Origin: Firmicutes bacterium UBA1191 | Lineage (GTDB): Bacteria; Bacillota; Clostridia; Peptostreptococcales; Anaerovoracaceae | Reading direction: 5' to 3' | DNA length: 55,751 bases | NCBI GenBank assembly: GCA_002310095.1 | Contig: DBYH01000016.1 | Location: 1 to 55,751 of the forward strand | In this document: piece after piece, positions 23,220 through 31,174 of the stretch | Position numbering within the stretch: the stretch's first letter is position 1 | How the letters are laid out: each line of letters opens with the position of its first letter | The notes under the pieces: model-generated | The model's database searches: none | Seen by the model: the letters and a program-made list of their open reading frames with translations, nothing else | Told to the model about the DNA's origin: nothing | Translations under genes and position numbers: made by a program

Positions 23220-23690
23220 TTAAAAGCTGAACTCTCCGCTCTTGCCGCCTTCCTTGCTGACAAGGTGGATATCCTTTATAACCATTCGTTTGTCTATCGC
23301 CTTGCACATGTCGTATATGGTGAGCAGCGCTGTTGATACGCCCGTCAGCGCTTCCATTTCGACGCCGGTCCTTCCGTCCGTGACAGCGCGGCATATGGCC
23401 CTGATCTCGCAGGCTTCATCATCTGTTTCGTAAGTAACTTCCGCGTTGGTAAGCGAAAGAGGATGGCACATCGGAATCAGCTCGGACGTTTTCTTAGTCC
23501 CCATGATTCCAGCCACCTGAGCCACTGTCAGCACATCGCCTTTAGTGACTTTGTTGCCTTTGATCGCGTCCATCACTTCGCGGCTTACGGAAATAGTTCC
23601 CTCCGCGACCGCCACGCGATGGGTGATGTCTTTTCCTGAAACGTCTACCATGCGGGCGTTTCCCTTTTCGTCAAAATGTGTGAATTCCAT
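23220..23690 (-). CDS. moaC: cyclic pyranopterin monophosphate synthase MoaC
   Basis: With MoaA it makes cPMP, the first intermediate of molybdenum cofactor. The 156-residue protein carries the catalytic region MCHPLSLTNAEVTYE, the conserved GVEMEALTGVSTALLTIYDMCKA and the C-terminal IKDIHLVSKEGGKSGEF. It lies between modC and mop in the operon. Confidence 0.97.
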   Translation of the reverse strand: MEFTHFDEKGNARMVDVSGKDITHRVAVAEGTISVSREVMDAIKGNKVTKGDVLTVAQVAGIMGTKKTSELIPMCHPLSLTNAEVTYETDDEACEIRAICRAVTDGRTGVEMEALTGVSTALLTIYDMCKAIDKRMVIKDIHLVSKEGGKSGEFSF

Positions 23691-23698
23691 AATTACCT

Positions 23699-24766
23699 CT
23701 ATTCGTGCAAAAGCATTATCGACTCTTCTCTAAGTTTCAGATAGTCCGGAGCAGGCTGTCCATCCATCTGCGCTCTCTCGCTGTCCTGTATGAACCAGCA
23801 TATGAGCTCAGTTGCCCCGGTTCTGCTTCCGGCGTCTTCCGGGAAGATGTAGTATCTGCGCTCAAAAGGCAGCTCGTCTACTCCGGATACATTGAACTTC
23901 AGGCAGTTCTTCTGCCGCTCTCCCCAGACAGGCTCGAATGCGTGGGCTCTGTAACCTATGGCGTTTGTCCCCTTCGGAATCGCGCGCTCCAGTTCAAGTT
24001 CAATGCCCCATTCCGTGAGTCTGAGTCTGTGTTCATCCAGCCGTTTCGCGCGTGAGAAGTTCTTGCATCCTGTCATTCGCGCGACCGCGACGCTTCCCGG
24101 ATCGTCAAACAGGTCTGCTGTCTTTCCTCTGGCGAGAACCTGTCCGTCTTCCATTATAAGGAGTTCATCGCTGAACCTGTATATCTCATCTCTGCTGTGG
24201 GAAACAAGGATGACCTGACCTTCATAGTCCTCGAGCATGGACATCATCTCATGCTGAAGCCGCTCCTTCAGGTGCTCATCCAAAGCGGAGAAGGGTTCGT
24301 CAAGAAGAATAATATCCGGCCTGTATGCCATTATCCTCGCCAGAGCCACCCGCTGCTGCTGACCGCCCGACAGTTCACCCGGATAGTGCTTTTCGAGGCC
24401 GTTCAGGTGGAATCGTTCGATCATCTCCCTGACGCGCTCGTTCTTTCCTTCAGCGGTCAGGCCGAGTCCGGCTCCGATGTTCTGAACCACATTCATCGTC
24501 GGAAATAGCGCGTAGTTCTGGAACATATAACCCACGTTCCTCTTCTGCGGCTTCAGGTTGATCTTCTGATCCTGATCAAAGAGCACTCTGTCGTCGATGC
24601 TTATGCAGCCGCTGTCCGGCTTTTCGATGCCGGCGATACTCTTCAGCGTCATGCTTTTGCCGCACCCTGAAGGACCGAGAATGCCTATGCGCTTCGAATC
24701 TGTTTCAAAGGATATCTCCAGTAAGAAATCCCCGAGTTTTTTCCTGATATCTACTGAAATGCTCAT
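23699..24766 (-). CDS. modC: molybdate ABC transporter ATPase ModC
   Basis: ATPase of the molybdate importer (355 residues). Walker A is GPSGCGKS near residue 31, followed by LSGGQQQRVALARIM and DEPFSALDEHLKERL. The C-terminal ~120 residues (from CKNFSRAKRL) replace the usual TOBE domain with a less familiar regulatory domain, so the molybdate sensing of classic ModC may be carried by the separate Mop. It starts 3 bp after modB ends. Confidence 0.94.
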   Translation of the reverse strand: MSISVDIRKKLGDFLLEISFETDSKRIGILGPSGCGKSMTLKSIAGIEKPDSGCISIDDRVLFDQDQKINLKPQKRNVGYMFQNYALFPTMNVVQNIGAGLGLTAEGKNERVREMIERFHLNGLEKHYPGELSGGQQQRVALARIMAYRPDIILLDEPFSALDEHLKERLQHEMMSMLEDYEGQVILVSHSRDEIYRFSDELLIMEDGQVLARGKTADLFDDPGSVAVARMTGCKNFSRAKRLDEHRLRLTEWGIELELERAIPKGTNAIGYRAHAFEPVWGERQKNCLKFNVSGVDELPFERRYYIFPEDAGSRTGATELICWFIQDSERAQMDGQPAPDYLKLREESIMLLHE

Positions 24767-24769
24767 AAA

Positions 24770-25465
24770 CTACCAGCGCCTTATGTTCTTCATCCTGCTT
24801 CCCGTTACCATGTTCACCAGAAATATTATTCCAAATGAAATCAGAAGCACCACCACGACCCAGAAGCCTGCCGTCGCGAAGTCGCCGTCCTGAATGACCA
24901 TGGCGATTCTTTGAGAGACGGTTCCCGTCTTGCCGGGGATATTGCCGGCAAGCATGGATGTGGCCCCGTATTCGCCCATTGCTCTGGCGAAAGTCAGGAT
25001 GGTACCCGAGGCGATTCCCGGGCCCGCGGTAGGAACTACAATCTTCCAGAATATATTCATCTCTGACATTCCCAGAGTTCTTCCCGCATAGACGAGATTC
25101 GCGTCAATCTGCTCAAAAGCCGCTCTGGCGTTCCTGTACATGAGCGGAAACGCTATGACTGTTGCCGCAAGGATACATCCCAGCCAGGTGTGCACGACCT
25201 GTATATCCAGCTGCTGATCGAGAAATATTCCGATCGGTCTCCTCCTCGAGAAAATGAGGAGCAGAATGAAACCTGCGACCGTTGGCGGGAAGACCATCGG
25301 CAGAGTCAGTATGCCGTCAACGACTGCCTTTGCTTTATAGGAAAGCTTTATTACCTTTCTCGCCGCGTACATTCCTAAAAAGAAGCAGATGATCGTGGCA
25401 ACCACTCCGGTCTTCAATGAAATTATGAGCGGACTCCAGTCCAGACTTTCAAGAAAATCCATCAT
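24770..25465 (-). CDS. modB: molybdate ABC transporter permease ModB
   Basis: Membrane subunit of the molybdate importer: 231 residues, about five to six helices, and the EAA loop for ATPase contact near IDANLVYAGRTLGMSEMNIFWKI. TLPMVFPPTVAGFILL is characteristic of ModB. The ATG at 25465 is chosen because the longer frame to 25531 adds a non-membrane, non-conserved stretch. Confidence 0.95.
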   Translation of the reverse strand: MMDFLESLDWSPLIISLKTGVVATIICFFLGMYAARKVIKLSYKAKAVVDGILTLPMVFPPTVAGFILLLIFSRRRPIGIFLDQQLDIQVVHTWLGCILAATVIAFPLMYRNARAAFEQIDANLVYAGRTLGMSEMNIFWKIVVPTAGPGIASGTILTFARAMGEYGATSMLAGNIPGKTGTVSQRIAMVIQDGDFATAGFWVVVVLLISFGIIFLVNMVTGSRMKNIRRW

Positions 25466-25552
25466 TTTTAGATACCTGTTTCCCTGCGGATAAACATAAT
25501 CCCGATCAGAAGAGACTCCGACCGGGATCATGCCTGCTTATGGACGAATAGT

Positions 25553-26401
25553 TTATTCTACATTGATGTCGAATAAATGAGTCTCATATACTGACTTGGC
25601 ATTGTCATTGGTCAGATACTCGAGCACTGCCGCTGCCGCCTCTTTTTCCGCGTCGTCAGCATCCTGGTTTACAATCTGAGCAATCGGATAGATGATGTCG
25701 CCGGCCACATCGTATGAAACGACCTGCAGGATCTTGACTGTATCTTCCTGTCCGTATGTGTCGGAAAGGTAAACAGTACCGACTTCACTCGATGCTTCCT
25801 GTACAGCTGACAGTACCTTGCTTACGTTGCCCTGCTCGCTGATCTCAACTCCGCCCAGAGCTTCTGAAACTTCCTGGGTTGTGATGGTTGCGGGATCCTC
25901 CACCTCAGGGAGAACTCCAAGGTTGATCAGCGCTCTGCGTGTGTACTTGCCTACAGGTACGCTTCCGTCAGCAAGCGCGATGCTCTCGGCGTCGCCAAGA
26001 TTCTCAAGACCTGTTACCTTGGTTTCGCTGTCCGGCTGGGTGATTACTACAAGCTGATTGTTGAGAACGTTGGAGCGTGTTCCCTCTGCGACAAGTCCCT
26101 CTTCCTCTATGGCGTCCATGTTTTTCTGCGCCGCGCTGAAGAAGATGTCGCAAGGGGCGCCTTCAAGAATCTGCTCCTGAAGCGTTCCTGAGCTGTCGCA
26201 GTTGAGAATTATGTCGATTCCCGGGTTCTCAGCCTCGAAGCTCGCCTCCAGTTCTTCCAGTGATGACTGCATGCTCGCGGCCGCGAACACGATAACTTCC
26301 GTGCTTTCATCTGTCGCCGTCTCCTCGTCACTGCCTCCGCAGGCCGTGAACGCGAATACCATTGCCAGACAAGTGAGCAATGCTAATAGTGTTTTCTTCA
26401 T
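25553..26401 (-). CDS. modA: molybdate-binding lipoprotein ModA
   Basis: Extracellular solute-binding protein of the molybdate importer. The signal peptide ends in the lipobox AFTAC with lipid-bearing Cys21, and an acidic linker follows. The mature part has IVFAAASMQSSLEELEASFE and CDSSGTLQEQI, as in ModA proteins, and IFFSAAQKNMD. At 282 residues it is normal length. It is upstream of modB with an 87-bp gap. Confidence 0.95.
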   Translation of the reverse strand: MKKTLLALLTCLAMVFAFTACGGSDEETATDESTEVIVFAAASMQSSLEELEASFEAENPGIDIILNCDSSGTLQEQILEGAPCDIFFSAAQKNMDAIEEEGLVAEGTRSNVLNNQLVVITQPDSETKVTGLENLGDAESIALADGSVPVGKYTRRALINLGVLPEVEDPATITTQEVSEALGGVEISEQGNVSKVLSAVQEASSEVGTVYLSDTYGQEDTVKILQVVSYDVAGDIIYPIAQIVNQDADDAEKEAAAAVLEYLTNDNAKSVYETHLFDINVE

Positions 26402-26414
26402 ATTCTCCTCCTGA

Positions 26415-27350
26415 TTACTTTCTCGCGCAGTCGGATGTCCTGCCGTTCAGGATCTCCAGACCGTGCTTTAATGAAGACATAATAAATTCCATGCTCTCCT
26501 GTACAGCTTTCGGGCTTCCCGGAAGGTTGATGATAAGGGTTTTTCCGCGAATTCCGGACGCCGCTCTCGAGAGCATCGCACGGGGAGTTTTTGTCATCGA
26601 GTAGGCGCGAATTGCCTCCGATATCCCCGGCGTCATCCGCTCACAGACCGCTTCAGTCGCTTCAGGCGTAATGTCTCTCGGCGAAAAACCTGTTCCGCCG
26701 GTGGTCATTACCAGATTTACCTGGCGCTGATCGGCCAGTCTGATTAGCTCCTTTTTAAGTATATCTTCATCATCAGGAATGAGAATTGTTTCAATAACAT
26801 CGTATCCGTTTTCTGTTAGTATGCTAACAATAAGCGGACCGCTTTCGTCTTCTCTCAGCCCTTGGGAGCCTTTATCTGAGAGTGTTACACAGGCCGCGGT
26901 AAACGCTCTCTCCGGATCGGCTTCAATCATCGTAACAACATCGCCGACCTTTATTTCGCCGCCCCGTATTACTTTCGCGAATACGCCTTCTCTCGGCATG
27001 ATGCAGTCGCCGACCATGTTGTAAATTGCGCAGTGGCTGTGGCACTCCTTGCCTATCTGCGTCATTTCAAGCAGCGCGTCTCCGATGCTGAAGCGCGTTC
27101 CCACAGGAAGGTTCCTGAAATCAAAACCTTCTATCACAAGATTCTCTCCGAAGTCTCCGAATCTGACCTCGGCGCCCAGAGCTCTGAAAGCTTCTATTTT
27201 TTCGAGTCCAAGAAGGCTCACCTGGCGGTGCCAGCTGCCTGCGTGTGCGTCGCCTTCGACGCCGTGATCTTCTCTCAGGACCGCCGACTGCACCTGCCCC
27301 TTCTGTGTTCCTTTGTTTTCACTTGTGCATATGGCTATGAGTTTCCCCAC
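26415..27350 (-). CDS. MOSC domain fused to MogA/MoaB-like domain
   Basis: A 311-residue fusion. Residues 1-145 are a MOSC domain, with HGVEGDAHAGSWHRQVSLL and the cysteine segment IGKECHSHCAIYNMVGDCIMPREGVF. This fold handles sulfur and molybdenum cofactor. Residues 150-305 are the Mog/MoaB molybdopterin adenylyltransferase fold (CVTLSDKGSQGLREDESGP, MTTGGTGFSPRDITPEAT, INLPGSPKA). It probably adenylates molybdopterin before metal insertion. The frame between the two domains is continuous, and the fusion occurs in other anaerobes. Confidence 0.9.
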   Translation of the reverse strand: MGKLIAICTSENKGTQKGQVQSAVLREDHGVEGDAHAGSWHRQVSLLGLEKIEAFRALGAEVRFGDFGENLVIEGFDFRNLPVGTRFSIGDALLEMTQIGKECHSHCAIYNMVGDCIMPREGVFAKVIRGGEIKVGDVVTMIEADPERAFTAACVTLSDKGSQGLREDESGPLIVSILTENGYDVIETILIPDDEDILKKELIRLADQRQVNLVMTTGGTGFSPRDITPEATEAVCERMTPGISEAIRAYSMTKTPRAMLSRAASGIRGKTLIINLPGSPKAVQESMEFIMSSLKHGLEILNGRTSDCARK

Positions 27351-27351
27351 T

Positions 27352-28314
27352 TTATCCTCCTATTTCAGACATGGCTCTCGGCTCGACTTTTTCTATCTCA
27401 TGGAATGAATGACCCTCGGGCTTCATCCGTATCGCTTTTTCGATTGCTTCCCTGACGGCCTCGTCGCCTGTTTCAAGGGCCGGTCTCAGATCGACGCCCT
27501 CTTCATAACACAGACACGGTTTTATCTGGCCCTGAGAGGTGAGGCGTATCCGGTTGCAGCTTCCGCAGAAGCTGTTGTGCATCGGATTGATGAACCCGAC
27601 AGCGCCTTTACTGTCCGGAAGTCTGTAGTAGACCGCGGGTCCGTTGCCGTGAACCGCTTCATCCCTTATGAGCCCCAGGTATTCCGCTCTGATCATCTCC
27701 AGCGCTTCATCTCCCGGAACACCGTCTTCCGGATTTCCGAAACCTACCGGCATTATCTCTATGAATCTCACATCGATGCCCTTTTCGAATGCAAAGGCAG
27801 CGAAATCGGTTATTTCATCCTCATTGAATCCCTTCTGCAAAAGGCAGTTCACCTTTGTCCTGATCCCCCTGCTGATTGCTTCATCAACAGCAGAAAGAGT
27901 TCTGCTCAGCTCCCCGCGGCCTGTAACACTTCTGTAACGGTCTTCCCTGAGAGAGTCCATGCTGATGTTGAGTCCGTCCAGCCCTGCTTCGGCCAGCTCA
28001 TCGATGACAGCGGCGAGCTGCTGACCGTTCGTCGTCATGGTCACCTGCTCTACTCCCGGGATCATCTTCATCTCGCGGATCAGATCCGTGCAGCCCCTGC
28101 GAACCAGAGGTTCTCCGCCTGTGACCTTGAACTTTGTGATCCCAAGTCCTGCCGCGGCTCTGCAGACGCGCAGTATCTCCTCATATGTGAGAATCCTGCT
28201 CATTGCCACCTTCTCAATGCCCTCCGCAGGCATGCAGTAGCGGCACCGCAGGTCGCATCTGTCGGTTATGGATATTCTCATGTAATCTATTGTTCTGCCG
28301 AATCGATCCAACAT
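27352..28314 (-). CDS. moaA: GTP 3',8-cyclase MoaA (radical SAM)
   Basis: Radical SAM enzyme that starts molybdenum cofactor synthesis from GTP. At 320 residues from the ATG at 28314, the first cluster motif is CDLRCRYCMP and the second cluster ligands are CGSCNRIRLTSQGQIKPCL. The chosen start matches family N-termini (MLDRFGRTIDYMRISITDRC). An in-frame extension to 28467 would overlap the upstream gene and looks spurious. Confidence 0.96.
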   Translation of the reverse strand: MLDRFGRTIDYMRISITDRCDLRCRYCMPAEGIEKVAMSRILTYEEILRVCRAAAGLGITKFKVTGGEPLVRRGCTDLIREMKMIPGVEQVTMTTNGQQLAAVIDELAEAGLDGLNISMDSLREDRYRSVTGRGELSRTLSAVDEAISRGIRTKVNCLLQKGFNEDEITDFAAFAFEKGIDVRFIEIMPVGFGNPEDGVPGDEALEMIRAEYLGLIRDEAVHGNGPAVYYRLPDSKGAVGFINPMHNSFCGSCNRIRLTSQGQIKPCLCYEEGVDLRPALETGDEAVREAIEKAIRMKPEGHSFHEIEKVEPRAMSEIGG

Positions 28315-28336
28315 GGTTTGTGTTGCCTTTGCCTGT

Positions 28337-29359
28337 CTATTTGCCGAAACCGCAGTTCGGGAATGTACACACTTCACAGTCGAGGCACAGACCGCCCTGT
28401 CCCAGACTGTCGAAGTCTTCTTTTGTAAGTACCTCACCGGCCATGACCCTTGGAAGCACCAGGTCAAATATGGTTCTGTAGGCGTACATGACGCATCCCG
28501 GAAGTCCCATTACCGGAATGTTCCGGTCGCCGAAGTAGGCGAGGAGAAACATTGCACCAGGAAGCACCGGCGCGCCGTATGTTACCACATTGCCGCACAC
28601 GTTTCTTATGGCCAGAGGCGTCTTGTCATCCGGATCGACACTCATTCCTCCCGTGCAGAGGATCATGTCGGCGCCGTCGGCAAGCAGTTCCCTTATGGCC
28701 TCTTCTATGTGTTCGTTTGCGTCGTCGCTGTACTTGTGGCCGATGATCTCAGCGCCGAAAGCCTTCACTTTATCTATTACGACAGGGGTGAACGTATCCT
28801 CGATTCTCCCGTGGATAACTTCGTTGCCTGTCGTTACTATGCCAACCTTTTTCTTAAGAAACGGAAGCACGGTAAGGATAGGGCCTTCTCCCGCCTTCTC
28901 CTTAACCTCATCCATCTTCTCCTTTTCGATCACCAGGGGAATGATTCGCGTGCCCGCCAGCTTGTCGCCCATGCTGACAGGAAAGTTGCCGTGACGTGTC
29001 GCGATCATCATCTGACCGAATGAGTTGACCATGTTCAGCTTATCTTCATCTATCTTCAGCAGTCCGTCGCGCTCGGCAAAGAGCTCGATCTTTCCTTCTT
29101 TCGCTTCCCCGCGGCCGACGTTCTCCCCTCTGCATATTTCACAGAGCACCTCTGCCGCGTCGTCCTCATGCATCATGGTTTCGTCATTTTCCCATACGTA
29201 AATGTGATCCTTGCCCACGCTGAGGAGTACAGGAATATCTTCTTCCCGTATGATATGTCCCTTTCTGAATACGGGACCTTTGCTGACGTCTTTGATTATC
29301 TGCGTTATGTCGTGGCACAGCACCTGTCCCACGGCCTCTGTTGTTTTGATTTCTTTCAT
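28337..29359 (-). CDS. MoeA-like molybdopterin-binding protein
   Basis: A 340-residue protein with the MoCF-biosynthesis fold: TTGNEVIHGRIEDTFTPVVIDKVKAFG and CTGGMSVDPDDKTP. Its N-terminal ~150 residues resemble the MoeA-related proteins of anaerobes (AVGQVLCHDITQIIKD, FRKGHIIREEDIPVLLSVGKDHI). It is shorter than true MoeA (~400). A unique C-terminal cysteine cluster (GGLCLDCEVCTFPNCGFGK) could bind metal. As first gene of the molybdenum operon it may insert molybdate. GGAGAG is 8 bp before the chosen ATG at 29359. Confidence 0.85.
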   Translation of the reverse strand: MKEIKTTEAVGQVLCHDITQIIKDVSKGPVFRKGHIIREEDIPVLLSVGKDHIYVWENDETMMHEDDAAEVLCEICRGENVGRGEAKEGKIELFAERDGLLKIDEDKLNMVNSFGQMMIATRHGNFPVSMGDKLAGTRIIPLVIEKEKMDEVKEKAGEGPILTVLPFLKKKVGIVTTGNEVIHGRIEDTFTPVVIDKVKAFGAEIIGHKYSDDANEHIEEAIRELLADGADMILCTGGMSVDPDDKTPLAIRNVCGNVVTYGAPVLPGAMFLLAYFGDRNIPVMGLPGCVMYAYRTIFDLVLPRVMAGEVLTKEDFDSLGQGGLCLDCEVCTFPNCGFGK

Positions 29360-29395
29360 AACAAGTCTCTCCGATAATGATTCCCCGCAGTTTTG

Positions 29396-29438
29396 ATTAT
29401 AGAACACATAGGCTGAATAAATGTTGTTTTAACAACAT
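29396..29438 (-). promoter_or_regulatory. activator-dependent promoter of the moe/moa/mod operon
   Basis: CRP/FNR-type dyad ATGTTGTTTTAACAACAT at 29421-29438, then TATAAT (29401-29396, minus) with no good -35. The dyad centre falls about 40.5 bp before the predicted start, the class II activator position. The leader is ~30 nt. Confidence 0.75.
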
Positions 29439-29457
29439 ATGCGCTTTGTTTTTCGAT

Positions 29458-29540
29458 TGAACAAACAAAACAACAGCGGGTCTCCCCGCTGCTGTTCCAA
29501 GTCAAATAAGTCAATAATCAAAGCGTTTCCGCTGCTTTAC
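29458..29540 (-). ncRNA. putative ~80-nt small RNA
   Basis: No reading frame exists here, but a complete unit is visible on the minus strand. A dyad (29573-29590) and TATCAT (29552-29547) predict a start near 29540. A small hairpin AGCG-GAAA-CGCT follows, then a terminator CAGCGGG-GAGA-CCCGCTG ending TTGTTTTGTTTG near 29460. The same regulator that controls the molybdenum operon would drive it. Alternatively the 3' part is only the terminator of the regulator gene. Confidence 0.45.
29460..29491 (-). terminator. terminator after the CRP/FNR-family gene
   Basis: Seven-bp GC-rich stem CAGCGGG (29491-29485, minus) and CCCGCTG (29480-29474) with loop GAGA, followed by TTGTTTTGTTTGTT. It separates the regulator and small RNA from the molybdenum operon promoter. 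Confidence 0.8.
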
Positions 29541-29546
29541 AATCGT

Positions 29547-29590
29547 ATGATACCTCCCTGAAAGCCTTTTGTATGTTGTTTCGACAACAT
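29547..29590 (-). promoter_or_regulatory. second CRP/FNR-type box and promoter
   Basis: ATGTTGTTTCGACAACAT at 29573-29590 lies just after the regulator's stop codon. TATCAT (29552-29547) is placed exactly as expected for a dyad centred at -41.5. Confidence 0.6.
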
Positions 29591-29593
29591 AAT

Positions 29594-30235
29594 TTACAAT
29601 ATTTTAAACCGCGGTCCTTTGAAATCTATTATCCCTTCCTTCTTCATCTTGCTGAGTTCGTTCGACAAAGCGGATCTGTTGACGCAAAGGAACTGGGCAA
29701 GCTGCTCTCTGCTGAGTCTGACGGTCACGGTATCCGTTCCGGACTTCATCCGCAGAATGTTCAGGTATATCATGATCCTGTCCCTCAGGCCCTTCTCAGC
29801 CAGGATCTCGATCTTGTTGCTCATCTTGATATTGCTGTCCGCAAGCATGTGGGTGAGAGCCTCCTGCATTTCTCCTGAAAACTTGCTCTTCAGGATCGAA
29901 TGCATGGATACGAAAACCACCGTGGTCTCCTCATTGCTGATGTAATCCACAGGTGTAATGCGGCTCTTTGACGCTGCGACGGCGAGGCCGAATACGGACC
30001 CTTCTTCGAAAATGTCTATAATGTGTACCTCACCGTTAAGATATGTCTTCTCACTTCTTATGCTGCCGGACTTTACGATGCAGAATTTATCGATAACATC
30101 TCCCTCAAAAAACACAGTCTCCCCGGACTTGTAGTTTCGCCCGGAGATCTTGAGCTGTTCGAAAGCCTCCACGTAATTTGTTTTTTTCAGTTCGTTAAGC
30201 AGACCGCTGTCAATTACGCTCTCCAGATACTGCAT
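29594..30235 (-). CDS. CRP/FNR-family transcription regulator
   Basis: A 213-residue regulator with an N-terminal cyclic-nucleotide-binding-like beta roll (GETVFFEGDVIDKFCIVKSGSIR), a dimer helix and a C-terminal winged helix. The recognition helix region is SREQLAQFLCVNRSALSNELSKM. The N-terminal cysteine cluster of true FNR is missing, so the signal is not an FNR-type iron-sulfur cluster; haem, redox or another ligand is possible. Dyads ATGTTG-N6-CAACAT occur before this gene, before the downstream molybdenum operon and between them, so it likely activates molybdenum cofactor synthesis and itself. GGAGG precedes the ATG. Confidence 0.9.
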   Translation of the reverse strand: MQYLESVIDSGLLNELKKTNYVEAFEQLKISGRNYKSGETVFFEGDVIDKFCIVKSGSIRSEKTYLNGEVHIIDIFEEGSVFGLAVAASKSRITPVDYISNEETTVVFVSMHSILKSKFSGEMQEALTHMLADSNIKMSNKIEILAEKGLRDRIMIYLNILRMKSGTDTVTVRLSREQLAQFLCVNRSALSNELSKMKKEGIIDFKGPRFKIL

Positions 30236-30255
30236 GTTACCTGCCTCCGCATGTT

Positions 30256-30299
30256 ATGTTACCATAATCATATAATAAAAAATGTTGGCGTGCCAACAT
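30256..30299 (-). promoter_or_regulatory. third CRP/FNR-type box, upstream of the regulator's own gene
   Basis: ATGTTGGCGTGCCAACAT (30282-30299) shares ATGTTG-N6-CAACAT with the other two boxes. TAACAT (30261-30256, minus) stands at class II distance. The same palindrome, flanked by A and T runs, can also terminate the upstream methyltransferase gene. Confidence 0.55.
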
Positions 30300-30304
30300 T
30301 TTTT
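30278..30304. terminator. methyltransferase gene terminator overlapping a regulator box
   Basis: AAAAAATGTTGGC and GCCAACATTTTTT form a near-perfect hairpin with a U-run on the minus strand, immediately after the stop codon at 30303-30305. Confidence 0.65.
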
Positions 30305-31160
30305 ACTCGTATACGCTCTTCATGTTCCAGCTTATGAACGCTATGGAACTGTTGTCATTGTGGTCCAGCTGCCAGTACCCGTCCATGTCTTTCCCCTGAA
30401 ATACCGCCTTCTCATCGTGGTACTTCAGGTGCTCCTCAATGTACTTTCTGAACCTCTCCTCCTGTTCGGGAGTCATGTGATCGAAAGCCTTCCTCAGGGC
30501 TTCCTCCGCCGCTTCCCGGCTTGGGTACTTGTCGAGTCTGAAAGGTGTGTATATGTACTTCATCTCAGGGAAAACGTCCCTGTCCATGAGTTCTCCCATT
30601 ATCATGTAATGGGTGCCGATGCCGGGCCGCTCGTATCCTATCGCCTTAGCGACATGTCTGTCGTAACCTGAGGCCGGAAGATCCCAGGCGGCAATGCACA
30701 CTCTGCGCTTCGCCACTGATTCCAGTTTCTCAAGTGAACTCGTCAGATCCCGCGATATGAACGAGCGTGACGAAAAGGCTATGTCACACTGCGGCAGATC
30801 TCTCAGACTCCAGTCCTCGTTCCAGTTAAGCTCTATTGGATGGATGCGGTCAGCCACTCCTGCGGCTTCGGCTCTTATCATGAGGTGTTTCAGCATCTCC
30901 GGAGAGAAATCCGCCGCATACACCTCGTGTCCCTTCTTCGCGAAAGGTATGGCCAGAGTCCCGGGTCCGCATCCCATGTCGAAAAGAGTTTCCTCCGGCG
31001 CTGTCTCCAGATACTCATAAAAAGTCTCGATGTACGGATCTTTCTCCTCTGTGTTCCTTCCGAATCTCGGAGCGAAATCATTCCAGAAATCAAGATTATT
31101 GGAGCGCTCTATGGAATCCTCCGTGCCGCGCCACATTTCGTTCCAGTTTATCTTCTTCAT
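30303..31160 (-). CDS. class I SAM-dependent methyltransferase
   Basis: A 285-residue methyltransferase with motif I LFDMGCGPGTLAIPFAKKG, motif II VYAADFSPEML and ELNWNEDWSLRDLPQCDIAFSSRSF. The C-terminal half (MTPEQEERFRKYIEEHLKYHD) is helical. This layout is common in clostridial methyltransferases near methyl- or metal-cofactor genes, but the substrate is unknown. It ends in a hairpin that doubles as a regulator box and lies 14 bp after the TylF-like gene. Confidence 0.82.
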   Translation of the reverse strand: MKKINWNEMWRGTEDSIERSNNLDFWNDFAPRFGRNTEEKDPYIETFYEYLETAPEETLFDMGCGPGTLAIPFAKKGHEVYAADFSPEMLKHLMIRAEAAGVADRIHPIELNWNEDWSLRDLPQCDIAFSSRSFISRDLTSSLEKLESVAKRRVCIAAWDLPASGYDRHVAKAIGYERPGIGTHYMIMGELMDRDVFPEMKYIYTPFRLDKYPSREAAEEALRKAFDHMTPEQEERFRKYIEEHLKYHDEKAVFQGKDMDGYWQLDHNDNSSIAFISWNMKSVYE

Positions 31161-31174
31161 AAGTGAATATCCCG

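Noticed and set aside
28314..28467. N-terminal extension of MoaA
   Set aside because: It would overlap the upstream MoeA-like gene by over 100 bp and has no similarity to MoaA proteins.
29360..29389. Molybdenum-cofactor riboswitch before the mo operon
   Set aside because: The leader is only about 30 nt, too short for that structure.
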